A DNA stretch of 64,000 nt from an uncultured Dorea sp. (GCA_910578455.1 CAJTQA010000003.1:38573-102572); one strand, 5' to 3'. Shown: positions 26,144 to 35,493, counted from the stretch's first letter. The notes: generated from the sequence alone by a model not told the origin. Numbers and translations are program-made.

Positions 26144-27055
26144 ATGATGGGGAAATTTAAAAAGATCGTGGCGGTGGCTCCGGTAAACCTTGTGCCGTGG
26201 GCGAGGGAAGAGCTGAAAGAATATGCGGAGGAAACGGTGTTTTATGACACGCCGCCGAAAGACGACGAAGAGATCCTGGAGAGGATTGGCGATGCGGACG
26301 CGGCGCTTATCGGAATCTCGTCCTCCATCGGGAAATATGTGCTGGAGAAAGCGCCGAACCTAAAGTATGTGGGGATGGTTTGCAGCCTTTATTCGGAAGA
26401 GAGCGCCAATGTGGACATCGCATTTGCCAGGACGAAAGGGATCACGGTAAAGGGCGTGAGAAATTACGGCGACAGGGGCGTGGCAGAGTATGCTGTCTAC
26501 CAGCTGATCCGGATCCTGCACGGCTATGATTTTAAGCGGAGGCAGGAAAAATCCCGGGAGCTTACGGGGCTTAAAGTGGGTATGGTCGGAATCGGGGATT
26601 CCGGCGGGCTGATTGCGGACGCGCTGCATTTCTTCGGTGCGGAGGTATCCTATTTTGCCAGGAGCAAAAAGGCGGAGAGGGAGCGGCAGGGAATCTGCTA
26701 CAAGCCTCTGGAAGAACTTCTCCGTGACAGCGAGGTAGTGTTCACCTGCCTGAATAAGAATACCATCCTGCTGCATGAAGAGGAGTTTCGGCAGCTTGGA
26801 GACGGGAAGATTATGTTTAATACTTCCATCGGGCCGGCGGCGGATATGGATGCACTGGAAGGCTGGATTAAGAGAGACGGGAATCTGTTCTGCTGCGATA
26901 TGACGGAGTCGCTGGGAGATATGTCGGAAGAGGTACGAAACCGGGAGAATGTAATCTGTATCGGGGAGTCTTCCGGGATGACAGAGCAGGCGTATGACCT
27001 TCTGGCTAGAAAATCGCTTGATAATATAAAGGAGTATCTGGTAAAAAATATTTAA
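26144..27055 (+). CDS. D-isomer-specific 2-hydroxyacid dehydrogenase family protein
   Basis: A 303-residue NAD-dependent dehydrogenase. An N-terminal catalytic part (1-100), then a cofactor domain with VGMVGIGDSGG near residue 145, VFTCLNKN, and MFNTSIGPAADMDAL near 225. The usual Arg in VNTARG is replaced by Ile-Gly (TSIG), and the His of the Glu-His pair is not obvious, so substrate use may differ from classic D-lactate or phosphoglycerate enzymes. It starts 2 bp after xpt and is probably co-transcribed. The substrate cannot be told. Confidence 0.75.
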   Translation: MMGKFKKIVAVAPVNLVPWAREELKEYAEETVFYDTPPKDDEEILERIGDADAALIGISSSIGKYVLEKAPNLKYVGMVCSLYSEESANVDIAFARTKGITVKGVRNYGDRGVAEYAVYQLIRILHGYDFKRRQEKSRELTGLKVGMVGIGDSGGLIADALHFFGAEVSYFARSKKAERERQGICYKPLEELLRDSEVVFTCLNKNTILLHEEEFRQLGDGKIMFNTSIGPAADMDALEGWIKRDGNLFCCDMTESLGDMSEEVRNRENVICIGESSGMTEQAYDLLARKSLDNIKEYLVKNI

Positions 27056-27085
27056 GAAATCTGAGGTGGATTTTTCCAGAAGGGA

Positions 27086-27210
27086 TGGTATAATAAATAA
27101 CAGGAAGTCAGTGATTTCCTAAAGAGAACGAGTGGCGGTTCTGACTCGTTGGAAAAATAAAGATGACCAGGTGAAGAGTGTACGGGAGGTGAAAATCGCC
27201 TCCCGTTTTA
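27086..27210 (+). ncRNA. Possible small RNA between promoter and terminator
   Basis: An extended -10 (TG-G-TATAAT, 27086-27094) is followed by three hairpins: AGGAA/TTCCT at 27102-27120, AACGAGT/ACTCGTT at about 27127-27150, and a terminator-like CGGGAGG/CCTCCCG followed by TTTTA at 27183-27210. No reading frame with a ribosome site lies inside. The predicted RNA is about 110 nt. It matches no family that I recognise; it lacks the T-box signature. The rest of the gap to 27378 is AT-rich and shows only the ribosome site of the methyltransferase gene. Confidence 0.4.
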
Positions 27211-27378
27211 AAGGTAACCAAACCTTGTGCGGAAGAACGCATTGAAAGGGCAATATTAAAGGCCAATACATGGCTGATACCAGCAGATGCAGAAAAACCG
27301 AAAGATCCAAGATGAGTCCGTAAAATGGAACAGTAAATATAAGATAATGCAATTATAAAAACTGAAGTGAGGTAAACT

Positions 27379-28389
27379 ATGTATACAACTATTGAACTTT
27401 TTGCAGGAGCCGGCGGATTGGCACTTGGAGTGGAAAAAGCCGGATTTCATACAATTGGCTTGGTAGAAATTGATAGAGATGCGTGTGATACGCTTGAAAA
27501 GAACCGACCTGAATGGAGAGTTATATGTGATGATATCGCCAATATCTCACAACTTGATTTAGTAGAGTATTTTGGTATTAAAAAGGGAGAACTGGATTTA
27601 TTGTCTGGTGGTGCACCATGCCAGGCATTTTCATATGCCGGAAAAAGATTGGGTCTGGAAGATGCAAGGGGAACTTTGTTTTACCATTATGCCATCTTTT
27701 TGGAGAAGCTGCAGCCCAAAATGTTCTTGTTTGAGAATGTCAGAGGCTTACTTACTCATGATGGGGGAAAAACATATCAGACCATGCTCAATATTTTCGA
27801 GGGAGCCGGATATGATATTCAAAAGCAGGTACTTAATGCGTGGGATTATGGAGTGGCTCAAAAGAGAGAACGTTTAATCACAATTGGAATACGTAAGGAT
27901 TTGAAAAGTCAAATTACATTTGAATTTCCCGAAAAGCATGAGTATAAGCCAGTACTGAGAGATGTACTTCAGGATGTGCCGGAGAGCATAGGAGTTCCTT
28001 ATGGCGAGAACAAGAGGAAATTATTTGAATTAGTACCACCAGGGGGATATTGGAGAGATATTGATCCGGAATTAGCAAAAGCGTATATGAAGAGTTGCTG
28101 GGAAATGGAAGGCGGCAGAACAGGAATTCTTAGACGAATGAGTCTGGATGAGCCTTCATTGACAGTTTTAACATCTCCGTCTCAGAAACAGACAGAGCGC
28201 TGCCATCCAATTGAGGCAAGACCGTTTAATGTAAGGGAAAATGCGAGATGCCAGAGTTTTCCGGACAAATGGGAATTTTGTGGTAATGTTATGTCGCAGT
28301 ATAAACAGGTAGGAAATGCGGTGCCGGTAAATCTTGCCTATGAAGCAGCAAGATGTATTAAAAACGCATTGGACAAGGAGGATAAATAA
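27379..28389 (+). CDS. DNA (cytosine-5) methyltransferase
   Basis: A 336-residue C5 methyltransferase. Motif I ELFAGAGGLALG (residues 6-17) binds S-adenosylmethionine; motif IV GAPCQAFSYAG near residue 78 holds the catalytic Cys; motif VI is FENVRGLL and motif VIII AQKRERL; motifs IX-X end in YKQVGNAVPVNLA. It overlaps the endonuclease gene by one base and should protect the host from it. Given the partner, the target is probably GGNCC. The pair is more AT-rich than its neighbours, as expected for a transferred R-M unit. Confidence 0.93.
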   Translation: MYTTIELFAGAGGLALGVEKAGFHTIGLVEIDRDACDTLEKNRPEWRVICDDIANISQLDLVEYFGIKKGELDLLSGGAPCQAFSYAGKRLGLEDARGTLFYHYAIFLEKLQPKMFLFENVRGLLTHDGGKTYQTMLNIFEGAGYDIQKQVLNAWDYGVAQKRERLITIGIRKDLKSQITFEFPEKHEYKPVLRDVLQDVPESIGVPYGENKRKLFELVPPGGYWRDIDPELAKAYMKSCWEMEGGRTGILRRMSLDEPSLTVLTSPSQKQTERCHPIEARPFNVRENARCQSFPDKWEFCGNVMSQYKQVGNAVPVNLAYEAARCIKNALDKEDK

Positions 28390-29288
28390 TGTCATGGACT
28401 TTACCATTTATTTCAGAAGAAGATTTTACAAATCATGTTAAAGCTACAATAGATAAATACGGAGAAAAGTTAGAATCATTTGATATTGTGCGTTTTAATA
28501 AAAATATCATTGATCCAATAAAAATGATTTTTGACAAGACCGTTTATCAATCTACATGGGAAGAAATTGTGAGTAATGAAATCTTTCGTCAGAGAGATAA
28601 GTCTAATAACAATGATATTGGATATTTTCACCAGAGAATCTTCCAGTACATTGCAGATTGCCATGTTCCAGACAATGGAAAAGAAGGCGGATGGGATGTT
28701 ATTTTTCAAAAAGATGAAGGGATTCAGCTCCCAGATGGTGATGTAGTACATACCGTTTATGTTGAAATGAAGAATAAGCATAATACTATGAATTCGTCTG
28801 CAGCGGGCAAGACCTATATTAAAATGCAAAGCCAGTTGCTGGATGATGACGACTGTGCATGTTTTCTGGTTGAGGCAATTGCAAAGAAGTCACAGAATAT
28901 TAAGTGGTCAACTACGGTAGATGGTAAGAATGTATCACACAAAAAGATTCGCAGAGTAAGCCTTGACCAGTTTTATGCATTAGTAACAGGGCAGGAAGAT
29001 GCACTTTACCAGATGTGCATGGTGTTACCAAAGGTCATTGAAAAAGTAGTGCTGGAAGGCGGAGAAGATATATGTGTTCCGCATGATACTGTTTTAGCAG
29101 AACTGAAACGTGTGGCTGGGCAGATGGGTGAACATGATGAAGGACTTGCAATGGCAATGGCAATTTATCTATTGGGATTCAGCACCTATAAAGGTTTTAC
29201 AAAAGCTGCAGGAAATGTAATAAATGACGTGGATGACAATATGCTCCGTAGAATATATGAGTACGCAAAAAAAATTCAGAAAAGATAA
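28389..29288 (+). CDS. Eco47II-like type II restriction endonuclease
   Basis: A 299-residue protein with features of the Eco47II family, which cuts GGNCC: FRQRDKSNNNDIGYFHQRIF, then GWDVIF...VYVEMKNKHNTMNSS, giving the D...ExK nuclease core (Asp near residue 100, Glu-Met-Lys near 122), and VEAIAKKSQNIKW. It directly follows and overlaps the methyltransferase gene. The C-terminal 100 residues are helical. The specificity is inferred from family likeness only. A terminator follows 14 bp after the stop. Confidence 0.8.
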   Translation: MSWTLPFISEEDFTNHVKATIDKYGEKLESFDIVRFNKNIIDPIKMIFDKTVYQSTWEEIVSNEIFRQRDKSNNNDIGYFHQRIFQYIADCHVPDNGKEGGWDVIFQKDEGIQLPDGDVVHTVYVEMKNKHNTMNSSAAGKTYIKMQSQLLDDDDCACFLVEAIAKKSQNIKWSTTVDGKNVSHKKIRRVSLDQFYALVTGQEDALYQMCMVLPKVIEKVVLEGGEDICVPHDTVLAELKRVAGQMGEHDEGLAMAMAIYLLGFSTYKGFTKAAGNVINDVDDNMLRRIYEYAKKIQKR

Positions 29289-29301
29289 TTGTATAAATAC
29301 G

Positions 29302-29332
29302 GCGGTGTGCAAATAATTCACACCGCTTTTTA
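29302..29332 (+). terminator. Terminator of the R-M operon
   Basis: GCGGTGTG at 29302-29309 pairs with CACACCGC at 29319-29326 and is followed by TTTTT. Confidence 0.85.
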
Positions 29333-29415
29333 CATTAAAATGAAAGTGACAAAAACCGGTTAAAATGGTACAATTATTCTGTACAGATGGCATTTTTGAT
29401 GAAAGAGGGCTGAAT

Positions 29416-30480
29416 ATGAAGAGAAAAATAATGATTGCATGTTGTGTTGCTGTTGCGCTGTCGGCAGCTGTGGGCTGTGCGACAGCAGATGGGAACGGGA
29501 AAAATGCCGAAACAGCCGCAGAACAGGAAGAAAAAAGTGATGAGCGCAGTGCGGCGGATTTTATAGGGAACGAAACAAAAGCTTATTTATCAATATCGGA
29601 TAATGATACGACTGCGGTGGCATCTATGATGGAGCTTAATGGGGCTGACTCTACATTTGTCTTTGTGAACGATATGCTGTCATCGTTGGCATCTGCCCAT
29701 ATGGATGGCAGCTTTAGTATTGAGGGCGGTGTTTTGACAGCTGTTTCCGCAGACGGGGAGAAAAAACTGTTATTTGAGATTGAAGATAAAGATACGCTGA
29801 GATTTATGCAGGACGGTTCTTCCGAGATTGTGCTGTCAGGCGCGGATGATTACAAAAAGGTTCTGGCTGACCGGACGGTTTTTAAGATGGAAGAGATGGC
29901 CGCGCCGTCGAAGGAAGAAGTGTTTGCCATGCGAGAGAGGGCTTTAGAGGGCATGACGGATGCTGAGAAGAAAGACTTAACGGATAAGGTGAAAGCGGCC
30001 AATGAGTGTCTGGAGAGGGAATGGGTGAACGGAAACCTCTTTGACAGATTGGCTGACCCGGAGGATCTGTATTGGAATTACCTGGAGCAAAAAGGGGAGA
30101 TTCAGACCGGCTGGGCGTTTTCGGATGGAAAGGAATATGACGAGTCTTCCGGCATGTCTTTTAAAGAATACGCGGAAAAATACGGGGAGCGTGTCGTGGC
30201 GGACAACGAGTATGACGCAGAGGACTTGATAAAGCTGATAAAAGAGTTGGAAGGAACCTTAAAAAATGACCTGCTGAAACCGGATTTTGAGAATCTGGCT
30301 GAAAATATCCGACAGGCAAAGGAAACTCATGACGCGGCGTATGTAAAACAGGCGTATTTTATCCTTCATGACATGGACTATTTTCTGCTGCGCTATGGCA
30401 TAGAGGACGTAGGAAGGAAGATACAGGATATGTCTATGGTGTCTATCTACCGCGGGGCGCTGGAAATATATGACAACTGA
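29416..30480 (+). CDS. Putative lipoprotein of unknown function
   Basis: A 354-residue secreted protein. The N-terminus MKRKIMIACCVAV begins a lipoprotein signal peptide, with the lipobox LSAAVGC placing the lipid-bearing Cys near residue 22. A short Glu/Ala-rich linker follows, then a domain of about 110 residues with beta-strand character, and a charged helical C-terminal half. I do not recognise a family. It is anchored on the outer face of the membrane. ATG 29416 follows AAAGAGGGCTGAAT; the longer frame from 29365 lacks a ribosome site and would bury the signal peptide. Confidence 0.7.
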   Translation: MKRKIMIACCVAVALSAAVGCATADGNGKNAETAAEQEEKSDERSAADFIGNETKAYLSISDNDTTAVASMMELNGADSTFVFVNDMLSSLASAHMDGSFSIEGGVLTAVSADGEKKLLFEIEDKDTLRFMQDGSSEIVLSGADDYKKVLADRTVFKMEEMAAPSKEEVFAMRERALEGMTDAEKKDLTDKVKAANECLEREWVNGNLFDRLADPEDLYWNYLEQKGEIQTGWAFSDGKEYDESSGMSFKEYAEKYGERVVADNEYDAEDLIKLIKELEGTLKNDLLKPDFENLAENIRQAKETHDAAYVKQAYFILHDMDYFLLRYGIEDVGRKIQDMSMVSIYRGALEIYDN

Positions 30481-30487
30481 TACGCGG

Positions 30488-30661
30488 CATAATACATGTT
30501 CCGGCGGAACAGGCGGACTTTGTCCGTCAAGGTATACCCACAGGGCATCCCATAATACATGTTCCAGCGGAACAGGCGGACTTTGTCCGTCAAGGTATAC
30601 CCACAGGGCATCCCATAATACATGTTCCAGCGGAACAGGCGGACTTTGTCCGTCAAGGTAT
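30488..30661 (+). repeat. 63-bp tandem repeat, 2.8 copies
   Basis: Units start at 30488, 30551 and 30614; the third stops after 48 bp. Copies are nearly identical (one A/G change in the first). Each contains two small hairpins, GTTCC/GGAAC and CGGAC/GTCCG. The repeat fills the gap between the lipoprotein gene and the next membrane-protein gene. Although 63 is a multiple of 3, the frames through it have no ribosome site and are not taken as genes. Confidence 0.92.
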
Positions 30662-30681
30662 GACAGAAGGGAAGGTTCAGG

Positions 30682-31398
30682 ATGAAGAAGGTGCAGCTTG
30701 CGGTCGCGGTTCTTGCTATGTTCCTGCTGGTGACAGCGTTGCTTTTGACAAGCTTTCAGGTGGTGATTTACGGCGACCCGGAATATAAATTTTATGAAAA
30801 AGAATATGAAAAATACAATGTGACGCAGTCTCTTGGTATGACGCTCCCGGATGTAATGGGCGTGACAGAACACATGATGGACTATCTGATCGGTCGGGAG
30901 GATGTGCTTTCCATAGAGACGGATGTAGACGGGAAACATCAGGATTTTTTTAATGAGCAGGACAGGCTCCATATGGCCGACGTGAGGAAACTCTTCCTGG
31001 GAGGGCTTAAGCTCAGGAATGTGATGGTGATTTGTGCGGCTTTGCTGCTTGCGGCCCTTGGGCTTATGAAAGCAGACTTAAAGAGCCTCCTGTTAAAAGC
31101 ATACGGAACAGCCATGGCTGTATTTGCGGCGCTGCTTGTTTTTCTGGGCGTAGCGTTTACGGTGGATTTTACGAGATGCTTTACGATATTCCACAAGATT
31201 TTTTTTACAAATGACCTCTGGCTCTTTGACCCGGATACGGATTATATGATCCGCATGCTGCCGGAAGGATTTTTTTCAGACATGGTGATAAGGATTGCCC
31301 TGATATATGTGGGGGCGCTCGCAGCTTTGGGCGTGGCGACGGTGCTGGCGTGCAGGAGGCGCTCGCAGGGAAAGGATGTCAGAAAGAAGAAAAATTGA
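30682..31398 (+). CDS. TIGR01906-type integral membrane protein
   Basis: A 238-residue protein with membrane segments near residues 7-29, 113-133, 140-162 and 202-225. Between the first and second lies an outside loop of about 80 residues with LGMTLPDVMGVTEHMMDYLIG and LHMADVRKLF, which fits the TIGR01906 family of uncharacterised Firmicute membrane proteins. Function is unknown. The start has GAAGGTTCAGG before it, directly after the tandem repeat. It ends 88 bp before purL. Confidence 0.75.
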   Translation: MKKVQLAVAVLAMFLLVTALLLTSFQVVIYGDPEYKFYEKEYEKYNVTQSLGMTLPDVMGVTEHMMDYLIGREDVLSIETDVDGKHQDFFNEQDRLHMADVRKLFLGGLKLRNVMVICAALLLAALGLMKADLKSLLLKAYGTAMAVFAALLVFLGVAFTVDFTRCFTIFHKIFFTNDLWLFDPDTDYMIRMLPEGFFSDMVIRIALIYVGALAALGVATVLACRRRSQGKDVRKKKN

Positions 31399-31486
31399 TT
31401 TTCTTTGCGGGGATAAATATGGTACAATGTACACACACGCATCGGCAGATACGGGAAAACTGCCGGGGCAATAAGGAGGAGAATGG

Positions 31487-34400
31487 ATGAGTAATGTAAG
31501 ACGAGTATTCGTAGAAAAGAAACCGGATTTTGCCGTTCAGGCGAAAGACCTTAAACATGAGATCAAAGGCTATCTTGGAATCAGCGACGTAGAATCGGTG
31601 CGCGTCCTGATCCGGTACGATGTTGAGAACGTTTCTGACGAGACGTTTGAGAAGGCTTGCAAGGGCATTTTTGCGGAACCGCCGGTGGATTTCCTTTATA
31701 GAGAAGAATTTCCCATGGAGGAGGGCGGCAGGTGCTTTTCCGTAGAGTACCTTCCGGGTCAGTTTGACCAGAGGGCGGACTCGGCGGTCCAGTGCATCCA
31801 GTTTATTAAGGAGGATGAACAGCCTGTAATCCGGACGGCGACTGTCTATGTGATAAAAGCTGCGGGGAGGCCGATATCTGACGAGGAGCTTTCGGCAGTG
31901 AAAAACCATTGCATCAATCCGGTAGACTCCCGTGAGACAGGGATGGAGAAGCCGGACACGCTGGTGGTGAGATTTGAGGAGCCTGCGGATGTCCTTATCT
32001 TTGACGGATTTACGGAGCGCGGCGAGGACAGCTTAAAAGAACTTTACGGTTCTCTTGGCCTTGCCATGACCTTTAAAGATTTCCAGCATATCCAGAACTA
32101 TTTTAAAAACGAGGAGAAGAGAGACCCGTCCATGACGGAGATCCGGGTGCTTGACACTTACTGGTCCGACCATTGCCGGCACACCACCTTCTCTACGGAG
32201 CTTACGGACGTGGCTTTTGGAGACGGGGATTACCGGAAACCGATCGAGGATACTTACAAGCAGTATTTAAGCGACCACAGCGAGATATTTAAGGGCAGGG
32301 AGGACAAGTTTGTCTGTCTGATGGATCTTGCGCTGATGGCGATGCGGAAACTGAAAAAAGAAGGGAAACTTGACGATCAGGAGGAGTCGGATGAGATCAA
32401 CGCGTGCAGTATCGTAGTTCCGGTTACGGTGGACGGCAAGGAAGAGGAGTGGCTTGTGAATTTTAAGAATGAGACTCACAACCACCCTACGGAGATAGAA
32501 CCTTTCGGAGGAGCGGCTACGTGTCTTGGCGGTGCCATCCGCGACCCCCTTTCCGGGCGTACTTATGTGTATCAGGCGATGCGGGTGACCGGTGCGGCGG
32601 ACCCGACGGTCTCTGTAAAGGATACGCTTAAGGGCAAGCTCCCTCAGAAAAAGCTGGTGCAGGAAGCGGCTCACGGGTACAGCTCCTACGGGAACCAGAT
32701 CGGGCTTTCCACCGGTGCGGTAAAGGAAATCTACCACCCGAACTATGTGGCGAAACGCATGGAGATTGGGGCGGTCATGGGAGCGGCTCCAAGGCGGGCG
32801 GTCATCCGTGAGACTTCCGACCCGGGCGATATCATCATCCTTCTTGGCGGGCGCACCGGGCGCGACGGCTGCGGAGGAGCGACAGGCTCTTCAAAAGTCC
32901 ACACGACAGAGTCCATAGAAACCTGCGGAGCGGAGGTGCAGAAAGGAAATGCGCCTACGGAGCGGAAGATTCAGAGGATGTTCCGCAGAGAAGAGGTGAG
33001 CCGGCTGATTAAAAAATGCAACGACTTCGGCGCGGGCGGCGTGTCGGTGGCTATCGGTGAGCTGGCTGACGGGCTTAAGGTAGACCTTGATAAAGTTCCG
33101 AAAAAATATGCCGGGCTTGACGGCACGGAAATCGCGATATCAGAATCACAGGAGCGCATGGCGGTAGTGGTAGACCCGAAGGACGTGGAAGAGTTTATGG
33201 CCTATGCGAAGGAGGAGAACTTAGAGGCGACGGAAGTTGCGGTCGTTACCGAGGAGCCGAGGCTCGTCCTTTCCTGGAGAGGGAAAGACATCGTAGATTT
33301 GTCCAGGGCGTTTTTAGATACGAACGGGGCGCATCAGGAGACTTCTGTCGCTGTCAGCATCCCAAGCCGGAAAGACAGCATCCTTGTCAGGGAAGAGGTA
33401 AAGGATGTGAAAGAGAAGTGGCTTTCGGCGCTCTCAGACCTTAACGTATGCTCTCAGAAAGGGCTTGTAGAGATGTTTGACGGCTCTATCGGGGCAGGAT
33501 CTGTCTTTATGCCTCACGGCGGAAAGTACCAGACGACGGAGACTCAGGCCATGGTGGCAAAGCTGCCGGTGCTTAAGGGCGACTGCGATACGGTTACGAT
33601 GATGAGCTATGGGTTTGACCCCTATCTGTCTACATGGAGTCCGTATCACGGGGCAATCTATGCGGTGACGGAGTCTGTGGCAAAGATTGTGGCAAACGGC
33701 GGCGATTTTAGAAAGATCCGCTTTACGTTCCAGGAGTATTTCCGCCGCATGAGCGTGGAGCCGGAGAGATGGAGCCAGCCTTTCGCGGCGCTCCTGGGCG
33801 CATACAGCGCGCAGCTCGGGTTCGGGCTGCCGTCCATCGGAGGGAAAGACAGCATGTCCGGAACATTTGAGGACATTGACGTGCCTCCGACCCTTGTCTC
33901 CTTTGCCGTGGACGTGGCGAAAGAAGGCGACATTATCACGCCGGAGCTTAAAACGGCGGGGAACAGGCTTGTGTGGCTGCGGATTCCTACGGATGAATAT
34001 GACGTTCCCGTGTATGGCAAGGTGATGGAGCAGTACGGAAAATTCACGGAAGACATTCGTGCGGGAAGGATTGTGTCTGCGTATGCCCTTGACCGCCACG
34101 GCGTCATTCCGGCGGTGAGCCGGATGGCGTTCGGAAACCGGATGGGTGTGAAGATTGAGCATAATATTGATGAGAGAGACCTGTTTGCCCCGGCTTTCGG
34201 CGATATCATCGCAGAAGTGCCGGAGGGCAGGGTGGGAGAGCTTTCCATTACCTATACCGTGATTGGCGAGGTGACGGGAGACGGAACATTCTCTTACGGA
34301 CATATAAGTATTCCGGAGGAAGAGGCTGAAAAGGCATGGAAGGGAACCCTTGAAAAAGTGTTTAAGACCAATTCCGGAGCCAAGGGGCAGGAGGAAAAGG

Positions 34401-35254
34401 TGGATACCGGGCTTTACCATGCGGAAGATATCCATATCTGTGCTCACAAGATTGCCCAGCCCACTGTGTTCATCCCGGTATTTCCAGGGACCAACTGTGA
34501 GTATGACAGCGCCAAAGCCTTTGAGCGCGCCGGGGCGAAGGTAGTCACAAAAGTGTTTAAGAACCTGGATGCGGCAGATATTGTAGATTCCGTAAATATT
34601 TTTGAAAAGGCCATCGCTCAGTCGCAGATCATCATGTTCCCGGGCGGGTTCAGCGCAGGCGACGAGCCGGACGGCTCCGCGAAATTCTTTGCTACTGCGT
34701 TCCAGAACGCTAAGATAAAAGAGGCGGTAGAGAGGCTCTTAAGCGAGAGAGACGGACTTTGCCTGGGCGTGTGCAACGGATTCCAGACGCTCGTTAAGCT
34801 GGGCCTTGTTCCCGGAGGGAAGATTATCGGGCAGGATGAACAGTCGCCGACTCTGACTTACAACACAATCGGGCGCCACATATCGAAGATGGTCTATGCG
34901 AAAGTCGTATCGGATAAGTCTCCGTGGCTTTCAGGGGCAGAGCTTGGGGGTGTATACACCAACCCTGCGTCTCATGGGGAAGGCCGGTTTGTGGCGGATA
35001 AAGAGTGGCTTTCAAGGCTGTTTGAAAACGGCCAGGTGGCCACCCAGTACTGTGACCCGGAGGGAAATGTCTCCATGGACGAAGAGTGGAACGTCAACGG
35101 CTCTTATATGGCAATCGAGGGAATCACAAGCCCAGACGGCCGTATCTTTGGGAAGATGGCCCACTCCGAGAGACGGGGCAGAAGCGTTGCGGTGAATATC
35201 TACGGTGAGCAGGATATGAAGATCTTTGAGTCCGGCGTGGGATATTTCAAGTAA
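31487..35254 (+). CDS. purL: Phosphoribosylformylglycinamidine synthase, single-chain
   Basis: A 1255-residue enzyme for the fourth step of purine synthesis: it makes FGAM from FGAR, glutamine and ATP. The large form joins what in Bacillus are PurS, PurL and PurQ. Seen here: an N-terminal PurS-like part, two ATP-grasp-unrelated AIRS-type halves with TYWSDHCRHTTF near residue 225 and NETHNHPTEIEPFGGAAT near 330, and a C-terminal class I glutaminase (from about 1000) with VFPGTNCEYDS and the nucleophile in CLGVCNGFQ. Promoter: extended -10 TG-G-TACAAT at 31420-31428. RBS AAGGAGGAGAATGG. Length is normal for this form. Confidence 0.95.
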   Translation: MSNVRRVFVEKKPDFAVQAKDLKHEIKGYLGISDVESVRVLIRYDVENVSDETFEKACKGIFAEPPVDFLYREEFPMEEGGRCFSVEYLPGQFDQRADSAVQCIQFIKEDEQPVIRTATVYVIKAAGRPISDEELSAVKNHCINPVDSRETGMEKPDTLVVRFEEPADVLIFDGFTERGEDSLKELYGSLGLAMTFKDFQHIQNYFKNEEKRDPSMTEIRVLDTYWSDHCRHTTFSTELTDVAFGDGDYRKPIEDTYKQYLSDHSEIFKGREDKFVCLMDLALMAMRKLKKEGKLDDQEESDEINACSIVVPVTVDGKEEEWLVNFKNETHNHPTEIEPFGGAATCLGGAIRDPLSGRTYVYQAMRVTGAADPTVSVKDTLKGKLPQKKLVQEAAHGYSSYGNQIGLSTGAVKEIYHPNYVAKRMEIGAVMGAAPRRAVIRETSDPGDIIILLGGRTGRDGCGGATGSSKVHTTESIETCGAEVQKGNAPTERKIQRMFRREEVSRLIKKCNDFGAGGVSVAIGELADGLKVDLDKVPKKYAGLDGTEIAISESQERMAVVVDPKDVEEFMAYAKEENLEATEVAVVTEEPRLVLSWRGKDIVDLSRAFLDTNGAHQETSVAVSIPSRKDSILVREEVKDVKEKWLSALSDLNVCSQKGLVEMFDGSIGAGSVFMPHGGKYQTTETQAMVAKLPVLKGDCDTVTMMSYGFDPYLSTWSPYHGAIYAVTESVAKIVANGGDFRKIRFTFQEYFRRMSVEPERWSQPFAALLGAYSAQLGFGLPSIGGKDSMSGTFEDIDVPPTLVSFAVDVAKEGDIITPELKTAGNRLVWLRIPTDEYDVPVYGKVMEQYGKFTEDIRAGRIVSAYALDRHGVIPAVSRMAFGNRMGVKIEHNIDERDLFAPAFGDIIAEVPEGRVGELSITYTVIGEVTGDGTFSYGHISIPEEEAEKAWKGTLEKVFKTNSGAKGQEEKVDTGLYHAEDIHICAHKIAQPTVFIPVFPGTNCEYDSAKAFERAGAKVVTKVFKNLDAADIVDSVNIFEKAIAQSQIIMFPGGFSAGDEPDGSAKFFATAFQNAKIKEAVERLLSERDGLCLGVCNGFQTLVKLGLVPGGKIIGQDEQSPTLTYNTIGRHISKMVYAKVVSDKSPWLSGAELGGVYTNPASHGEGRFVADKEWLSRLFENGQVATQYCDPEGNVSMDEEWNVNGSYMAIEGITSPDGRIFGKMAHSERRGRSVAVNIYGEQDMKIFESGVGYFK

Positions 35255-35265
35255 TCCTATTGGGC

Positions 35266-35302
35266 ATATCTCAATAGAAATGAAACATTTCTATTGAGAT
35301 AT
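35266..35302. terminator. Perfect 16-bp inverted repeat after purL
   Basis: 35266-35281 and 35287-35302 are exact reverse complements (ATATCTCAATAGAAAT type) with a 5-base loop, 11 bp after the purL stop. It is AT-rich and has no T-run after it, so it may protect the mRNA 3' end more than stop polymerase. The following 100 bp are A-rich with nothing recognised. Confidence 0.6.
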
Positions 35303-35406
35303 TGCATTGGAACGTAAAAAATATACAAAAATCGATTGCAAATCAATGAAAATGCAGGAAATAGAAATAGAAATTGCAAAAAATTGAAGTTTTTGTAAAA
35401 AAACTC

Positions 35407-35435
35407 TTGTATTCTGCACGGAAATCCTTTACAAT
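35407..35435 (+). promoter_or_regulatory. Promoter of the gdhA leader
   Basis: TTGTAT at 35407-35412 and TACAAT at 35430-35435 are separated by 17 bp. Transcription should start near 35442, ahead of a hairpin at 35456-35493 and then gdhA. Confidence 0.5.
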
Positions 35436-35455
35436 GTTAAAGGACAAAAGCGTCA

Positions 35456-35493
35456 TGTAAAAGCGGATAGCATTGTCTATCCGCTTTTGTTTT
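35456..35493 (+). terminator. Terminator-like hairpin in the gdhA leader
   Basis: AAAAGCGGATAG pairs with CTATCCGCTTTT around a 5-base loop, followed by GTTTTT. It lies between the promoter and the gdhA start, so most transcripts may stop after about 50 nt unless the stem is opened. No ligand-binding domain or leader peptide is recognised. Confidence 0.6.

Noticed and set aside
30488..30661. CRISPR array
   Set aside because: Units are joined without spacers and no cas gene is near.
30470..30972. Genes on either strand through the 63-bp repeat
   Set aside because: Frames stay open only because 63 is a multiple of 3; no ribosome sites and one overlaps the lipoprotein gene.
33434..34447. 337-residue minus-strand frame inside purL
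   Set aside because: Shadow of purL caused by codon use; no independent support.
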